Part shown: positions 30,001 through 40,940 of the stretch, one piece after another
Position numbering within the stretch: position 1 is the stretch's first letter
How the letters are laid out: every line of letters starts with the position of its first letter
DNA from: Sacculina carcini
Lineage: Eukaryota > Arthropoda > Thecostraca > Sacculinidae
Direction of reading: 5' to 3'
DNA: 64,000 bases
Assembly: GCA_916048095.2 (NCBI GenBank)
Contig: OU696589.1
Location: forward strand, 6,578,183-6,642,182
Notes under the pieces: generated by a model
Seen by the model: only the letters and a program-made list of their open reading frames with translations
What the model was told of the DNA's origin: nothing
Database searches by the model: none
Program-made: the position numbers and the translations under genes

Positions 30001-32226
30001 TCTGTGTCTCAACATTTCAACGAAGTTCCTGGTGTGATAAATCGGCCGTTTGTAACAGGAGATGCTAGTGAACAACAAGCAGAAAACACTTCTCATCTTG
30101 TCAAATCGGAACGTATCGAGGCGAAAACTTCACCACGCGAAGAGGATGTTGAAACGAGTTGCGATATCGAGTCGCCAAGGGTCGTCGACCACGAGAATTC
30201 GGTCATTCCTTCAAGTGAAGCTGACAATATTGAATCAGCTACAACGTGTAGTGGCGTTGCGAGCGAATCAACAACAGTGCAGTCATTTTCTGGGGCTAAG
30301 GGTGACGAAGTTGTTTCCTTTGAATATACAGCTTGTCGGTCAAAAGTTGACTCAAATGTGGTTGACAATTTTGTCGAGGATGAAGTTTCGGATGAAGCAA
30401 AGTTCACCGACGTGGTAGAAAAAAGCACAACAACATGCTCCCTAGCGGACGTGGAAGGCTTACCCAACTCTAGCCCTACCGATGCGAGTGGCTCCGAATC
30501 AGTCAGATGTCACAAATTGGAGCAATCGACAAGCGACAGCGATGATGTCAAGTTGAGGTCAACGTCTTCCTCTTCCTCGAGACATTCATCCTATTCGGCT
30601 CTTTCCCAGTCCCAGTCCTTGAAAACATCCAAAGCGTCACGCTCAAAAGCATCGACTTCTTCTGACTCCGCTTCATCAAAAAACGTGTCATCACGGTCGA
30701 GGTCTTCGCATCACAAAGATTACCGCAGATCTCACAGCTCTTCGTCATCTTCCAAGCATAAACGTCATCGGCACGAGCGTGGGTCTTCCACGAGTGGTCG
30801 CGATCACAGTTTCTCCAATAAACGCTCTCTATCCTCATCGGAGGTGATGTCTTCTTCCCAAATACTTCAACCCAAATCCCCTAATACCGCAGATATGACT
30901 TCATTGCCAATAGGCGCCTGTGGAGACTGTCCTACATCAACTATCCCGAGCGATTCCGTGACAACAAAGAAGGCAGATGTCACATGTGCCGGAGATGCAG
31001 CCTTAGTATTGTCCGCCGCTGATTCTGCGTCTGAAAGTGACGCGGTGTCTGTGAAGTGTGTCTCTCCCAGGTCCGGTGCAGATTGTGCGTCTGTTTTGCA
31101 GCACGAGACTCCATCCTTCGATGTGTCGCATCTACAATCTCCTGGTGATGTTCCGCGTCGGCTCGCAAGCTTTGATGAGAGAGCAAGTGGAGCGGAGAAC
31201 ACACTTGATACAATTCAGCAGACACAGGCCAGTGGCCAGAAACGTCTTCGCTCTTTGTCACCTGAGTTTGTCTGCAAAAAGTCACGTCGTTCTCTCTCTC
31301 CGTCGTCATCCACTAGCGAGTGTGTCAAATTGTCAGAAGTCCACTGTCTTTCTGCAGACGTCGAAACCATCTGTTTCCCATCAACCTGCAACAGTGATGC
31401 TAACAAACAAACTACTGCGGTTCTATCGACGGACGGTGGTCATTGTGACTCGGAGCAGGCGAGAATTACTGGGCCCAGTGATCTGAATGTCGGTATCAAT
31501 GCTTGTTCGTCGACGTCTTGCGGTGAAAGCAGCTCATTGGAGTGTGGAAGCGATATACTAGTGAAAGACGAGGTGGACGTCGCGGCAAATGACCGTAATT
31601 CTGAGCAGCAGTTACGTCCAGTTCGACGTCATCACCATCACTGCCATCATCGAAACAAATCAAAGCAGAACTCTATCGACGGTGCTTCAAACGATGCCAG
31701 CTCGCTCGTGCGATTTGACTACGTTGGAGAGGTGTGTGCTCCTCGACCTCTAGAGGAGGTGCAGCAATGGCGTTATCTCCAGATGGCCCTGGGTAATCGC
31801 AGGATACTGTCCACCTTGCACCCCTCACCTCCTGCTGTTGGTGCTGTTGAACGACCAGAGAGTCGGGTGGTAGATCGTAGAAGCGAATCGTCGATAAAGA
31901 AGGTCTCTTCTTCTAATACGGTACAGCTTGCGACAGAAGTGTGTAGCGTTCTCTCAACGTCTTCTGCTATTGCTCCATCCAGCAGTGATCAATTGAAAAA
32001 TTCTTCCACTGATTCTCAGCAACATACCGATATTCAGCATACGAGTTCACAGTCCAGTAAAAAATGTCTTCCGGATCCTCAAGCTAGTGATCAACATAAG
32101 CTGGAGGGATGCTTGAATAAACCGCTGATTTCACAGACAAGTCTTAACAATTTGTCTGTTTCGCGTCCAAAACGACGAAGAGCTCCTGTAAACTACCTGG
32201 CCCTGATTTCAGGGGATCAACAATGA
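23792..32226 (+). CDS. BOD1L1: BOD1/BOD1L1-type protein (Shg1 domain), complete, 4 coding exons
   Basis: Joined exons 23792-24079, 25327-25451, 28000-28166 and 29330-32226 give about 1158 aa, and all phases agree. Residues about 60-175 match the BOD1/Shg1 domain: GVFDALRRDCLADVDTR, then PAYQNLHARVGRFV and QKWSPSLNRNQLRE, then GVERIVDQVV, as in human BOD1 (RRDCLADVDTKPAYQNL). Family roles are chromosome biorientation through PP2A-B56 (BOD1) and fork protection with SET1/COMPASS (BOD1L1). The N-terminus is Pro-rich. The long last exon is acidic and Ser-rich with an SR/KHKR tract (about 605-700), a His cluster, a conserved-looking VRFDYVGEVCAPRP (about 985) and a basic C-terminus RPKRRRAPVNYLAL. 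It is larger than BOD1 (185 aa) and smaller than human BOD1L1, as in other invertebrates. Introns hold SINEs and a mariner element. Confidence 0.88.
24167..24498 (-). mobile_element. tRNA-Val(CAC)-derived SINE, complete, in BOD1L1 intron 1
   Basis: The 332-bp minus-strand copy runs from tRNA-like head (GGACTCCGTGGTGTAGTGGT) to an AACCTTTAA tail. The cloverleaf anticodon loop reads CTCACAA, giving CAC. The B box GGTTCAAATC is present. Confidence 0.85.
25327..25451 (+). CDS. BOD1L1: BOD1L1 coding exon 2
   Basis: Acceptor CCAACAG. The exon encodes PAYQNLHARVGRFVRVFLGQ and KWSPSLNRNQL, aligning with human PAYQNLRQKVDNFV. Donor GT then GTGAGT, phase 2. Confidence 0.9.
25745..25886 (-). mobile_element. 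Dispersed repeat family E, copy 1
   Basis: About 140 bp shared with 50165-50300 and 53842-53990. It contains, in the other orientation, GCATGGGAAGAGTNCAAGTG, CACCCTGC and GTACCGGA. No terminal repeats, and unclassified; it could be a SINE or LINE tail. Confidence 0.6.
25913..26186 (-). mobile_element. tRNA-Val-derived SINE, head-truncated, in BOD1L1 intron 2
   Basis: Same family as 24167-24498, oriented minus. It lacks most of the tRNA head and stops at the B box (TTCCGAA in place of TTCGAA). Confidence 0.8.
26468..27770 (-). mobile_element. Mariner element (maT/ITmD37D-like), inactive, in BOD1L1 intron 2
   Basis: The 1303-bp element has about 20-bp terminal inverted repeats (CAGGGTGGCGCCGGTAAAT and its complement) and TA on both sides. 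It encodes on minus a transposase with an N-terminal helix-turn-helix (about 27639-27325), FSDEK, VFQQDSAPAHKA and PPNSPDLNPL. The reading frame is broken twice, near 27325 and 26945. The third catalytic Asp of the D-D-37D triad is Val (NPLVYYLW, codon GTC). It is therefore non-autonomous now. High identity to the family consensus pattern suggests a fairly young insertion. Confidence 0.88.
28000..28166 (+). CDS. BOD1L1: BOD1L1 coding exon 3
   Basis: Acceptor GAGTGTAG. The exon encodes SPFLDIGVERIVDQVV and YDLVHEVLF, the last helix of the Shg1 domain (human AGVDRIISQVV), then a polyproline run. Donor CAG then GTGAGC, phase 1. Confidence 0.88.
28167..29329. other. BOD1L1 intron 3
   Basis: AT-rich. 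A G13 run lies at 28213-28226 and a fragment of MITE family D at 29118-29190. No other feature is seen. Confidence 0.6.
29330..32226 (+). CDS. BOD1L1: BOD1L1 coding exon 4 (long C-terminal exon)
   Basis: Acceptor GCTGACAG completes an Asp codon, then 965 codons run to TGA. Mostly disordered: acidic EDGEIVDSESEE, a Gln/Glu helix EQAEELLEQQQRLQQ, an SR-like stretch with KHKRHRHERG, RSLSPEF and RRSLSP phospho-type sites, and a His-rich patch. No domain is known to me beyond the C-terminal basic motif. Confidence 0.88.
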
Positions 32227-32731
32227 TATCAGCACGTTTTCATCCAACTAGGCTGCATCAAATTTCAACAATGTCGAGGTATTGTCTTCACATTTGCACG
32301 TTTTCTTTTGATTTCTCAGTTTTGTGTGTGTCTTTGTGATGGCTCAATTGGAATCTAGCATTAGTAGAAGGTATGGACTATCAAGTTGTATAATACTCGT
32401 GCAATGTGCGTCTGGGATCTCCTGCAAATCTCGGGATTCTCCGCCTTGTGTTATCTGGGTGGAATTTTGTTGGATGTGTGTACTGGTATGTAGAAAGTGT
32501 TTGTGTGTGTGTATGTGTGTGTATATATTTGTTGGCCTGGTTGTGTTGAACGCTCGCCTGGTGTGAATTTGTTTGTTATGCTAGATCGCTTGTGACATGC
32601 GTGGAATTTTGTGTTTGTCTGTCGGCTGTGTATGCGTGTGTGTATGTGTATGTATTTTGCCGTTTCACAATATTGTATCGCTTGTGTGCGAGCTGTGCCT
32701 CACCTCAGAATCCTGCTGTGCTGTGCCTCAG

Positions 32732-32737
32732 AATAAA
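32732..32737 (+). terminator. Candidate polyadenylation signal of BOD1L1
   Basis: AATAAA 506 bp after the stop codon, followed by AT-rich sequence. It is the first canonical hexamer seen downstream. Confidence 0.45.
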
Positions 32738-33477
32738 TTATAATAACTTAATTTCCAATCATTTTGCGCTGTTTGTTTTTTGAACAGCGTACCAGCAATT
32801 CACTTATTTACAATGGAATACGTTCTAGAAAAAGTGTCTTTCTGCTATACTTTTGTGTGTGTGTGTGTTTTTTTGCTATTGTTGGGAGTTCGTTACAAAC
32901 CAAACCACGCGTTCTTGCTTTTTGAAACTGAATATCAATGTCGAGCTTCATTTCTTCAATTTTGCTCGTTGTTCACGTGCCTATTGTTGATTCGGTGTCT
33001 CCACGTATTCCACACAATTTCCTATTACTGTTTCTGTGCGTGTGTGTGTGTTTGTGTTGGGTTTTTTCCAACAGCATCTATGGGTGTTACTGTTTGACGT
33101 GTGTAAATGAGTCAATATATACATTTATGTATGATTTCATTGTTAATGCGAGAAATTATTTTCATTATTCTTATTAATAACAGGCAAATTCAGTAGCATG
33201 GGATGGCTAGTTTGGTTAGTATGTGACCCCGAGAGAAACCCAAAAACTCAACCAGAAAATAATATAGAAGTCACAGAATTGAAATAATTCACAAAAGAAA
33301 TTCACACACACATTACTAAGACAAATATATACCAAAGTATATTTCGCATAGCATAATAATTCGTCGTTGAAAAAATTTATACCATATTTGTAATCTCGTG
33401 CCATTGTTGCGAGCTGATCTTCTGGTATTATCTGTGATACGTCTGATAAACACACACACGGATGATATGGTGTTAAT

Positions 33478-33792
33478 CAGGGACGTATCTAGATAGATTT
33501 GTGTCGAGGCTCGGGGGGATGACAGCCATCATGCATTAGTGTTAAAAGTTGACTCAGTTTGGGTCAATTGCATGAGACCTTAAAATATGTTCAGCCTATT
33601 CAATTAAAAAACACATACCTCAATGAAAAGTATATTGCGTAAAGTATAATTTTTCGTGTATTACTATTTTTCGCTATGCTGATTTTGATGATAATATACC
33701 CAATTTTAACTAAACTCAGCAGAATTATCGGAGGGGGGGTATAATTGCATATTCATACCCCCAGCCAATTTGTCCTAGGTTCTACGCTCATG
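33478..33792 (+). mobile_element. MITE family A, copy 3
   Basis: 315 bp with the same landmarks as 9874-10258. Flanks GTGTTAAT and GTGTTCAC agree at 6 of 8 positions, a possible decayed 8-bp target duplication. Confidence 0.7.
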
Positions 33793-34283
33793 GTGTTCAC
33801 CTCACTTATAGGCCAAATCTAGTGTGAGGTTTCCATTTGTTTTTCGATATTGTCGACCGTGACAATTCCAACGACCCCACAATGATCATTTGCTGATCGT
33901 GTTTCCGTTGGTGCCACCCTTCCCTACGCTTGAGGGCATCGACCCTGAGTATTGCAACCTCTGACCTGATATGACACACATTAAATCATGCACCGCCGTC
34001 ACTTTCACACATGTGTCTAGCTTGCGTGTGCTCTTGTGTGTGTGTGTGTGTGTGCGTGTGTGTATGTGTTGGTTTAAAATGACTTGTTCTGGAATCGATC
34101 ATATCACAACAGCGATATCATTCTTTGTGTTCATTGCATTCACACATGTGACGCGTTGAAATTTTATCACTAATTTCCTACGAGTTCACTTTTGTTCACT
34201 CTCATCGAGGATGTAGTGACGTGTTGTCACGTTATTTTGTATTTATATTTGCGCGACACAGTTTTTTCGGCATTTAAATTAAA
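33793..34283. other. Intergenic, upstream of a possible gene
   Basis: A GT tract is at 34038-34070. It contains GTGACGTGTTGTCACG, a near-palindrome, at 34217-34232, about 55 bp before the ATG at 34284. No gene. Confidence 0.4.
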
Positions 34284-34490
34284 ATGATTTGTGTAGACGC
34301 GCGCGAGTCCATGTTGATAAGTGGCACGTGTTTAGCGATGTTTTCGGTAATTGTCGGCTGGAATATTTATGTGGTGGCGCTGTGTGGTGGCGTGTCATTG
34401 TGTTTGATGGCTTGCGCGCTGCTGGTCGCTCGAGCGTGCCGGCTGCACGTCGGTTTGTATGTCCGTGTGCGCTGGCTGCTACATTTGCAG
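34284..34490 (+). CDS. Possible first exon of a membrane protein
   Basis: ATG followed by 69 codons to a strong donor (TTGCAG then GTGAGA). The peptide contains two closely spaced hydrophobic segments, LISGTCLAMFSVIVGW and VVALCGGVSLCLMACALLVA, then a basic stretch RACRLHVGLYVRVRW, which suggests an N-terminal hairpin or signal-anchor with a positive inside. GC content and codon use stand out from the AT-rich flanks. I do not recognise the family, and no certain second exon was found, though a 40-bp candidate bounded by CACAG and GTGAGT lies at 41110-41149. Confidence 0.4.
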
Positions 34491-34512
34491 GTGAGATTTC
34501 AACAGGCAGATA

Positions 34513-34795
34513 CAGGGGTTCACAACCTTTTTCGTTGCGCGACCCCCAGAACAGATCCGGACCCCCAATAAAATAAGAGAAGTTGGTAAAACACCTTTTC
34601 ACTGAATTATTATCACATTCAATAATTTAATGTCATCGTTATTGAATTTATTCGAAAATATAAGGAAAAACATCAGGTGTTTACAACATGAAATTTTTTT
34701 TGCAAATTTTGAAGGATGCAACTTTTTTCAGGCGGCTTTCACGACCCCCTGAAGTGACCTCGTGACCCCCCTGGCTGGGAACTTCCGTTCTACCA
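34513..34795 (+). mobile_element. hAT-type MITE family C, copy 1
   Basis: Starts CAGGGGTTCACAACC, contains GCGACCCCCAGAACAGATCC and ends with a degraded GGCTGGGAACTTCC. The body matches 48404-48720. It begins only 22 bp after the donor at 34490. Confidence 0.75.
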
Positions 34796-34959
34796 GCATT
34801 TACTTGTTTGCGTTTATTTGAAGTTTAGATATAATTTAGTTATTTCGTCATATCTTGCTCATCATTTCCTCTTTTATGATTATGATTATTGTTAAAATTA
34901 ATTGACAAGGTGAAATTGTGAGTAGCACGAAATATATAAATATTGCTATAAGACAAGAG

Positions 34960-35095
34960 TCTATAGGCTATAGTCACTATAGACTGATCAGTCTATATTC
35001 ACTGACGAAGGTCTCCAGACCGAAACGTTTGACTAAAGTGGCAGTCATTTGTGTTTTCTTTTCTCTCTTCATATAAATTTATATAACTATATAGT
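34960..35095 (+). mobile_element. Penelope-like terminal fragment, second copy
   Basis: Carries CTGACGAAGGTCTCCAGACC, GAAACGTTTGACTAAAGTGG and the AT-rich continuation seen, on the other strand, at 1143-1290. Confidence 0.45.
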
Positions 35096-35353
35096 GTTCC
35101 TCTCTCGCACTCACTTCTCTGAATTCACTGCCCGTCTATCCGTGTTATCTTTCTATCTTTCGTTTACGATTCATTCGGTTTTTGCCTCGGATTTTTGCCG
35201 TATGCAAGAAGTTCATTTTGTATTGAGACATTTATTTTGTATATATAATTTTTCTCGCCTTGCCACGTGAATATTTGCGCCATGCTCTTCCAACATCCGC
35301 AATTATCGTGAATATTTCGTACAGATATCAGATATTGGGGGCACTCACTGTGT

Positions 35354-35716
35354 AAACACACACACACACACACACACATACACAGTGGTATGACAGTGTT
35401 ATCAATACATTCCTGCGTGTGTGTGTGTGTGTCGGTGTGTGTGGGGACCTTATAAGGTGATGTGCGAGAGCAGCACATGTATATCCGTAAAAGGCCAACT
35501 TTAACTCCTCTCTGCTGTGTTCACTTTCTCATCCTTCCATTTCCTTTCTTGTACTGTCTGTCTGTCTCTGTGTGTGTGTGTGTTTGTTTGGCTTTGTTTT
35601 GACCGGCTCGCGAAATACACACACACACACACACACAGACAGACAGATTTGCGTCGCAGAGGTGTCACGTGCAGTGTGGGGCAGGTCAACGAGACAAGTT
35701 CTGCAAGACTTGCAGC

Positions 35717-35759
<43 letters not shown>

Positions 35760-36165
35760 GTCACACACACACACATGCTGGCAGTCGATCGGCAGGTGTG
35801 GTTGTTGGTGCGCGTGCTGTAGTAGTGCTGTTCACCTGTAAGTGTAAGTGTAAGCGCCTCAGTCAGTGTGTGTGTGTGTTGTGGTTATAAGTGTGTAGTG
35901 TTAGTGTGTGATTTGTGTGTGTGTGTGTGTCCAGTATATCGTCTCGTCTGGCTAAATGCCTGATATAGTCGAATTGGAGACCAACTCTGCTCGCATGGTC
36001 AAGGTTTGTGTGTATGTTTGTGTGTGTCAGTGTGTCCGTGTCAGTGTGTCCGTGTCAGTGTGTGTGTGTCAGTGTGTCCGTGTCAGTGTGTCCGTGTCAG
36101 TGTGTGTGTGTATGTTTGTGTGTGTATGTTTGTGTGTGTCAGTGTCAGTGTGTGTCAGTGTGTGT

Positions 36166-36214
<49 letters not shown>

Positions 36215-36275
36215 AGTGTGTCAGTGTGTCCGTGTCAGTGTGTGTTCTCACCGAGTTGACTCCGCAGAAATGAGA
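35354..36275. repeat. Series of CA and GT arrays
   Basis: CA at 35356-35385 and 35621-35640; GT at 35415-35445, 35717-35757, 35865-35935 and 36003-36245. The last includes CCGTGTCAGTGTGT units with period about 12. A short Cys-rich open stretch between arrays (35652-35710) is bounded by GTCGCAG, but no frame assignment is secure. Confidence 0.8.
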
Positions 36276-36521
36276 AGTCAAAGACTCGTGGCTCCTGCCT
36301 TCCAAAGATCATATTTCTGTTTGAACGTTTGTGTTGTGGTCTGGTTAACAATTTATTTGGCTAATATAGTCCAATAATCGATTACCTTGTTTGGGAAGCT
36401 ATATTTTTGTACGTCTTTCTTGATTGTCTGTTTTTGAAGGACGAAATTATGGTTTCTGTTTGATTTTGAGTGTCGAAATATTTTTTCGTTCTGAATTTGT
36501 TCATTTTTTGTTAGGCATCTA

Positions 36522-36536
36522 TAAATGTGTCAGTGT

Positions 36537-36603
<67 letters not shown>

Positions 36604-36615
36604 AGTGTGTGTGTT
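36522..36615. repeat. (GT)n microsatellite
   Basis: About 30 uninterrupted GT units, among the longest in the window. Confidence 0.95.
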
Positions 36616-36666
36616 CTTAAACTTCTTAAATGTTCTTGTTCTTAAATGGGAAACTTCTTAACATTC

Positions 36667-36790
36667 AGTGTGTCGAGGCTCGGGGGGGGGGATGACAGTC
36701 ATCATGCATTATTGTTCAAAGTTGACTCAGTTGGTCAATTGCATGAGATCCTCAACTATTTTATGCCTAATCAATTACAACACGTGCCTA
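36667..36790 (+). mobile_element. MITE family A, left-end fragment
   Basis: Carries GTGTCGAGGCTCGGGGG and GTTGACTCAGTTGG as in the full copies, and breaks off after ATTACAACAC. Confidence 0.65.
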
Positions 36791-36814
36791 ATCATGTGTT
36801 TTCAATGATATATA

Positions 36815-36970
36815 CACACACAATAATGTGCGAATATGCTTTGCGATAATGCTTATATCAACAAATTCTACAGAAATATATTTTTATTGGCCTCTTTTAG
36901 TGAACCTCTTGGTTATGAGGAGTTGATGAGCTTCAGCCTCCTGATTCCTTCCTCTAGATCCACCAGTGTG
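36815..36970 (+). mobile_element. MITE family D, partial
   Basis: Shares ATATCAACAAATTCTACAG, GTGAACCTCTTGGTTATGAG and the terminal GATCCACCAGTG with the complete copy at 50723-50976. A second partial copy is at 37590-37712. Confidence 0.65.
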
Positions 36971-37589
36971 TGTGTGTTTGATCTGCCACTTATGGGCAGA
37001 GGGTCGGCTGAACTGTTTTACGTCGATAAAAGAAGCTCAATTCAGTATTACAGTATAGCCCGGTATATAAGAGAGTATTTCTTCCTGACCCGTCTTATAT
37101 CTAATTTACGTGTAATTTTCCCCCGAGGACATAGGAGAGACAGGCACTCGATGAGCATGTAGTCGTTTCTGTAGGTCAGGTGTGTGTGTGTGTGCGTGTG
37201 TGTGTGTGTGTGTGTGATACGTTTGTGAAATTCCCGTCTGTTTTTCCCTTATTCTAAACCAACTTTTCATTTTCAACAACAACAGTGCCGGGAAAGCGAA
37301 TAAATTCATTTTTTCCACCGAATTAAATTTAAGTGCCTCACTATAGAAGCCAAAAATAAACGATTTATTTCTGTTTGACCTGAATTTCCCACGAATTACA
37401 AACTCATTTTGCGGTTTATAATGATGGCGTGAAATTTGTCTGTGTGATTTTCTAGCAGCGTGGTAGACTTCAGAATAATGCACGTGAATAATAAACGCTA
37501 AAAAATCCGACTGTCGTGCATACACAAAGCTATCGTTGTAACACCTAGGCGTATATCGTTTAACATGCAACTCACATACACAACCAGTG

Positions 37590-37712
37590 TATCCATGCTT
37601 ATATCAATCAATTCTACGTAGAAAGATATTTTTTGTCTTGGTTATCAGGAGTTGATGGAAACATTTGGGGGGGGGGGGGAGTTCAGCCCCCCTGGATCCG
37701 CTAGTTCACACG
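37590..37712 (+). mobile_element. MITE family D, right-end fragment
   Basis: ATATCAATCAATTCTACG, GGAGTTGATGGAAACATTTG, a G13 run and CCCCCCTGGATCCGCTAG correspond to the right half of 50723-50976. Confidence 0.7.
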
Positions 37713-37759
37713 TGAGGTGCCGCTCAATTAGTAGCTGAGCATTGAGCAATTGTGAGCAG

Positions 37760-38872
37760 CCTCGTGTGTCTGTGTGTTAGTATGTGTGTGTGTGTGTGTG
37801 TGTCAGGCTTTTGCATTATTACAACTGGTTCTTTAAGCTTTTTCAATTCTGGTGATGACGTGGTCTCTATGATTGCATCATCGCCAAACACAACCTGGCG
37901 TGTGTTTGTGTTATGTGTTTGTGTGTGTTATGTGTTTGTGTGTGTTATGTGTTTGTGTGTGTGTGTTATGTGTGTTTGTGTTATGTGTGTGTTATGTGTG
38001 TGTGTTTGTATCCATGTGTGTGTGTGTGTGTGTGTTTTGTGTTTGTATTTATGTGTGTGTGTTATGTGTGTGTGTTTTTGTTTGTATTTATGTGTGTTTG
38101 TGTTATGTGTTTGTTTGTGTGTGTTATGTGTGTGTTTGTGTGTGTGTGTGTGTGTGTTATGTGTGTGTGTGTTTGTATCCATGTGTGTGTGTTTGTGTGT
38201 GTTTGTGTGTGTGTTATGTGTGTTTGTGTTATGTGTTTGTTTGTGTGTGTTATGTGTGTGTTATGTGTGTGTTTGTGTGTGTGTGTTATGTGTGTGTTTG
38301 TGTGTTATGTGTGTGTTTGTGTGTTATGTGTGTTTTGTGTGTGTGTGTGTTTGTGTGTTATGTGTGTGTTTGTGTGTGTGTTTGTATGTGTGTTATGTGT
38401 GTGTTATGTTTGTGTGTGTGTGTGTGTGTTTGTGTTATGTGTGTGTTATGTGTGTGTTTGTGTGTGTGTTATGTGTGTTTGTGTTATGTGTTTGTGTGTG
38501 TGTGTGTTTGTGTGTGTTATGTGTGTGTTATGTGTGTGTTTGTGTGTGTGTTTGTATGTGTGTTATGTTTGTGTGTTATGTGTGTTTGTGTTATGTGTGT
38601 GTTTGTGTGTTATGTGTGTGTTTGTGTGTTATGTGTGTGTTTGTATGTATGTTATGTGTGTTTGTGTGTGTGTTATGTTTGTGTGTGTTTGTGTTATGTG
38701 TTATGTTTTTGTGTGTGTGTTTGTGTTATGTGTTTGTGTGTGTGTGTTTGTGCTATGTGTATGTTTGTGTTTGTATCTATGTGTGTGTGTGTGTGTGTGT
38801 GTTTGTATTTATGTTTGTGTGTGTGTGTGTTTGTGTTATGTGTGTATGTGTGTTTGTGTTATGTGTTTGTCT

Positions 38873-38914
<42 letters not shown>

Positions 38915-39328
38915 GTGTTTGTGTTATGTGTTTGTGTTTGTATTCATGTGTGTGTGTGTGTGTGTCTGTGTGTTATGTGTGTGTGTTTGTATCTATGTGT
39001 GTGTGTGTGTTTGTATTTATGTGTGTGTGTGTGTGTGTGTGTGTGTTTGTGTTATGTGTTTGTGTGTGTGTGTTATGTGTTTGTGTTATGTGTTTGTGTT
39101 ATGTGTTTGTGTTTGTATTCATGTGTGTGTGTGTGTGTTTGTGTGTTATGTGTGTGTGTTTGTATCTATGTGTGTGTGCGTGTGTTTGTATCTATGTGTG
39201 TGTGTGTGTGTTTGTATTTATGTTTGTGTTTGTGTGTGTGTGTTTGTGTTATGTGTGTATGTGTGTTTGTGTTATGTGTTTGTCTTATGTGTGTGTGTGT
39301 GTTTGTGTGTTATGTGTGTGTGTGTTTG

Positions 39329-39361
<33 letters not shown>

Positions 39362-39570
39362 TTGTATTTATGTGTGTGTGTGTGTGCTTGTGTTATGTGT
39401 GTGTGTGTTTGTGTGTTTGAGTGTGTTTGTGTGTCAGTGTTTGAGTGTGTTTATGTGTGTGTGTGTGTGTTTGAGTGTGTTTATGTGTGTGTGTTTGTGT
39501 GTGTCAGTGTTTGAATGTGTTTATGTGTGTGTGTGTGTGTGTGTTTGTGTATGTGTTTATGTGTGTTGAT
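37760..39570. repeat. 1.8-kb (GT)n array with GTTATGTG interruptions
   Basis: Built from GTGTTATGTGT, GTGTTTGT and GTATTTATGTG words with duplicated blocks (for example 38820-39060 resembles 39120-39310). The 500-600 codon V/C/M open frames in all plus frames are repeat products. Confidence 0.95.
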
Positions 39571-39799
39571 TTTGGTTCAGGTTTGTGATATGTTTTTCGG
39601 CAGCTGAAGATCGATGATCGAGCAGCGATAGACACGTGAAATACGCGAATATTTATGTGGTGTGGTTGCGTTGTTTTTTCACGATATCACGTTGAACTTT
39701 TCGCTATCTCCTCTGACAAATGGATATTGTGAAATATGGGAAATGACTGATGAAATCACCAGAAGAAGGGGGCTGCATTGATTCAGCAGAATTTATCGT

Positions 39800-40292
39800 A
39801 TTTCACTGTGTATAAGAGACCCTTTTTTGGTCTAAATTTTCATGGTAGAAACAGGGGGTTATCTTATACACAAGAATATCTTATACACAAGGATCTCTTA
39901 TACACAGGGGTCTCTTATACACAAGGATCTCTTATACACAAGGATCTCTTATACACAATGATCTCTTATACACAAGGGTGTCTTATACACAAGGCTCTAT
40001 TATACACAATATTATCTTATACACAAGGGTCTCTTATACACAAGGGTGTCTTATACACAAGGCTCTATTATACACAATATTATCTTATACACAAGGGTCT
40101 CTTATACACAAGGATCTCTTATACAAAATGGTCTCTTATACACAATGATCTCTTATACACAAGGGTCTCTTATACACAAGGATCTCTTATACACAATGGT
40201 CTCTTATACACAGGGGTTTCTTATACACAAGAGTATCTTATACACAGGGGTTTCTTATACACGGAGCGATAGCGAAGCGATGTCTTATACAC
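39800..40292 (+). repeat. 17-bp minisatellite with a Tn5-end-like core
   Basis: About 26 tandem copies of a unit with core TCTTATACACAAGGRTC. An inverted copy of the core, TGTGTATAAGAGAC, sits just upstream at 39807-39820. Units vary at three or four positions. It is not coding, although one frame stays open. Confidence 0.9.
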
Positions 40293-40639
40293 GGAGGGTA
40301 ATCCGTGAGCCAAGCAGTTACGTCCCAGCTAAGTTCAGATCTCTTTATCCTTATGTGTGTGTCTATAGGCTAGCTTAGTTAGGAAAGAGAATGAGAAGTT
40401 CGGTACTGAAGTGTGGGACCAAACTGACCCGAGGCGTAATATCCTTAGCTTGCTGTTATCTCTCACGGAATCATAGAAAACCGCAAAATTGGTTCAATGC
40501 AACAGTGCACTGCTCTGAGTGTGTGATGGAAAACGACACAGGTGCACGTGCAGACAAAGGCTAGTCGAGGCTTGTTGCATGCAAGCAGATTGCATGCTGG
40601 TTTCGCACGAGCTGACAGGTGCACACAGGTGTTATCTCT

Positions 40640-40863
40640 CACCACGCGCGCTATCTCTCTCTCTCTCTCTCTATCTCCGCCATCACTACCACTGGCAACG
40701 ACACTGGCCAACTGTTCAATGCGATGTTGCCAACTACACACACACACACACACATACACATACACATACATACACACACATACATACACATACACACACA
40801 TACATACACACGCCGGAGACCTTGATATGTTTATGTTGGCATCTACTGTGTTCTCAATCCATA

Positions 40864-40931
<68 letters not shown>

Positions 40932-40940
40932 TGTGTGAAT
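40640..40940. repeat. CT, CA and GT microsatellites
   Basis: (CT)n at 40652-40672, (CA)n with CATACA at 40737-40812, (GT)n of about 28 units at 40865-40922. Confidence 0.9.

Noticed and set aside
35652-35710. Short Cys-rich stretch (CHVQCGAGQRDKFCKTC) as a thrombospondin-type exon
   Set aside because: Acceptor-like GTCGCAG precedes it but no good donor, domain context or phase partner was found; two other frames are equally open.
37752-39569. 600-codon Cys/Val frames
   Set aside because: GT microsatellite translation.
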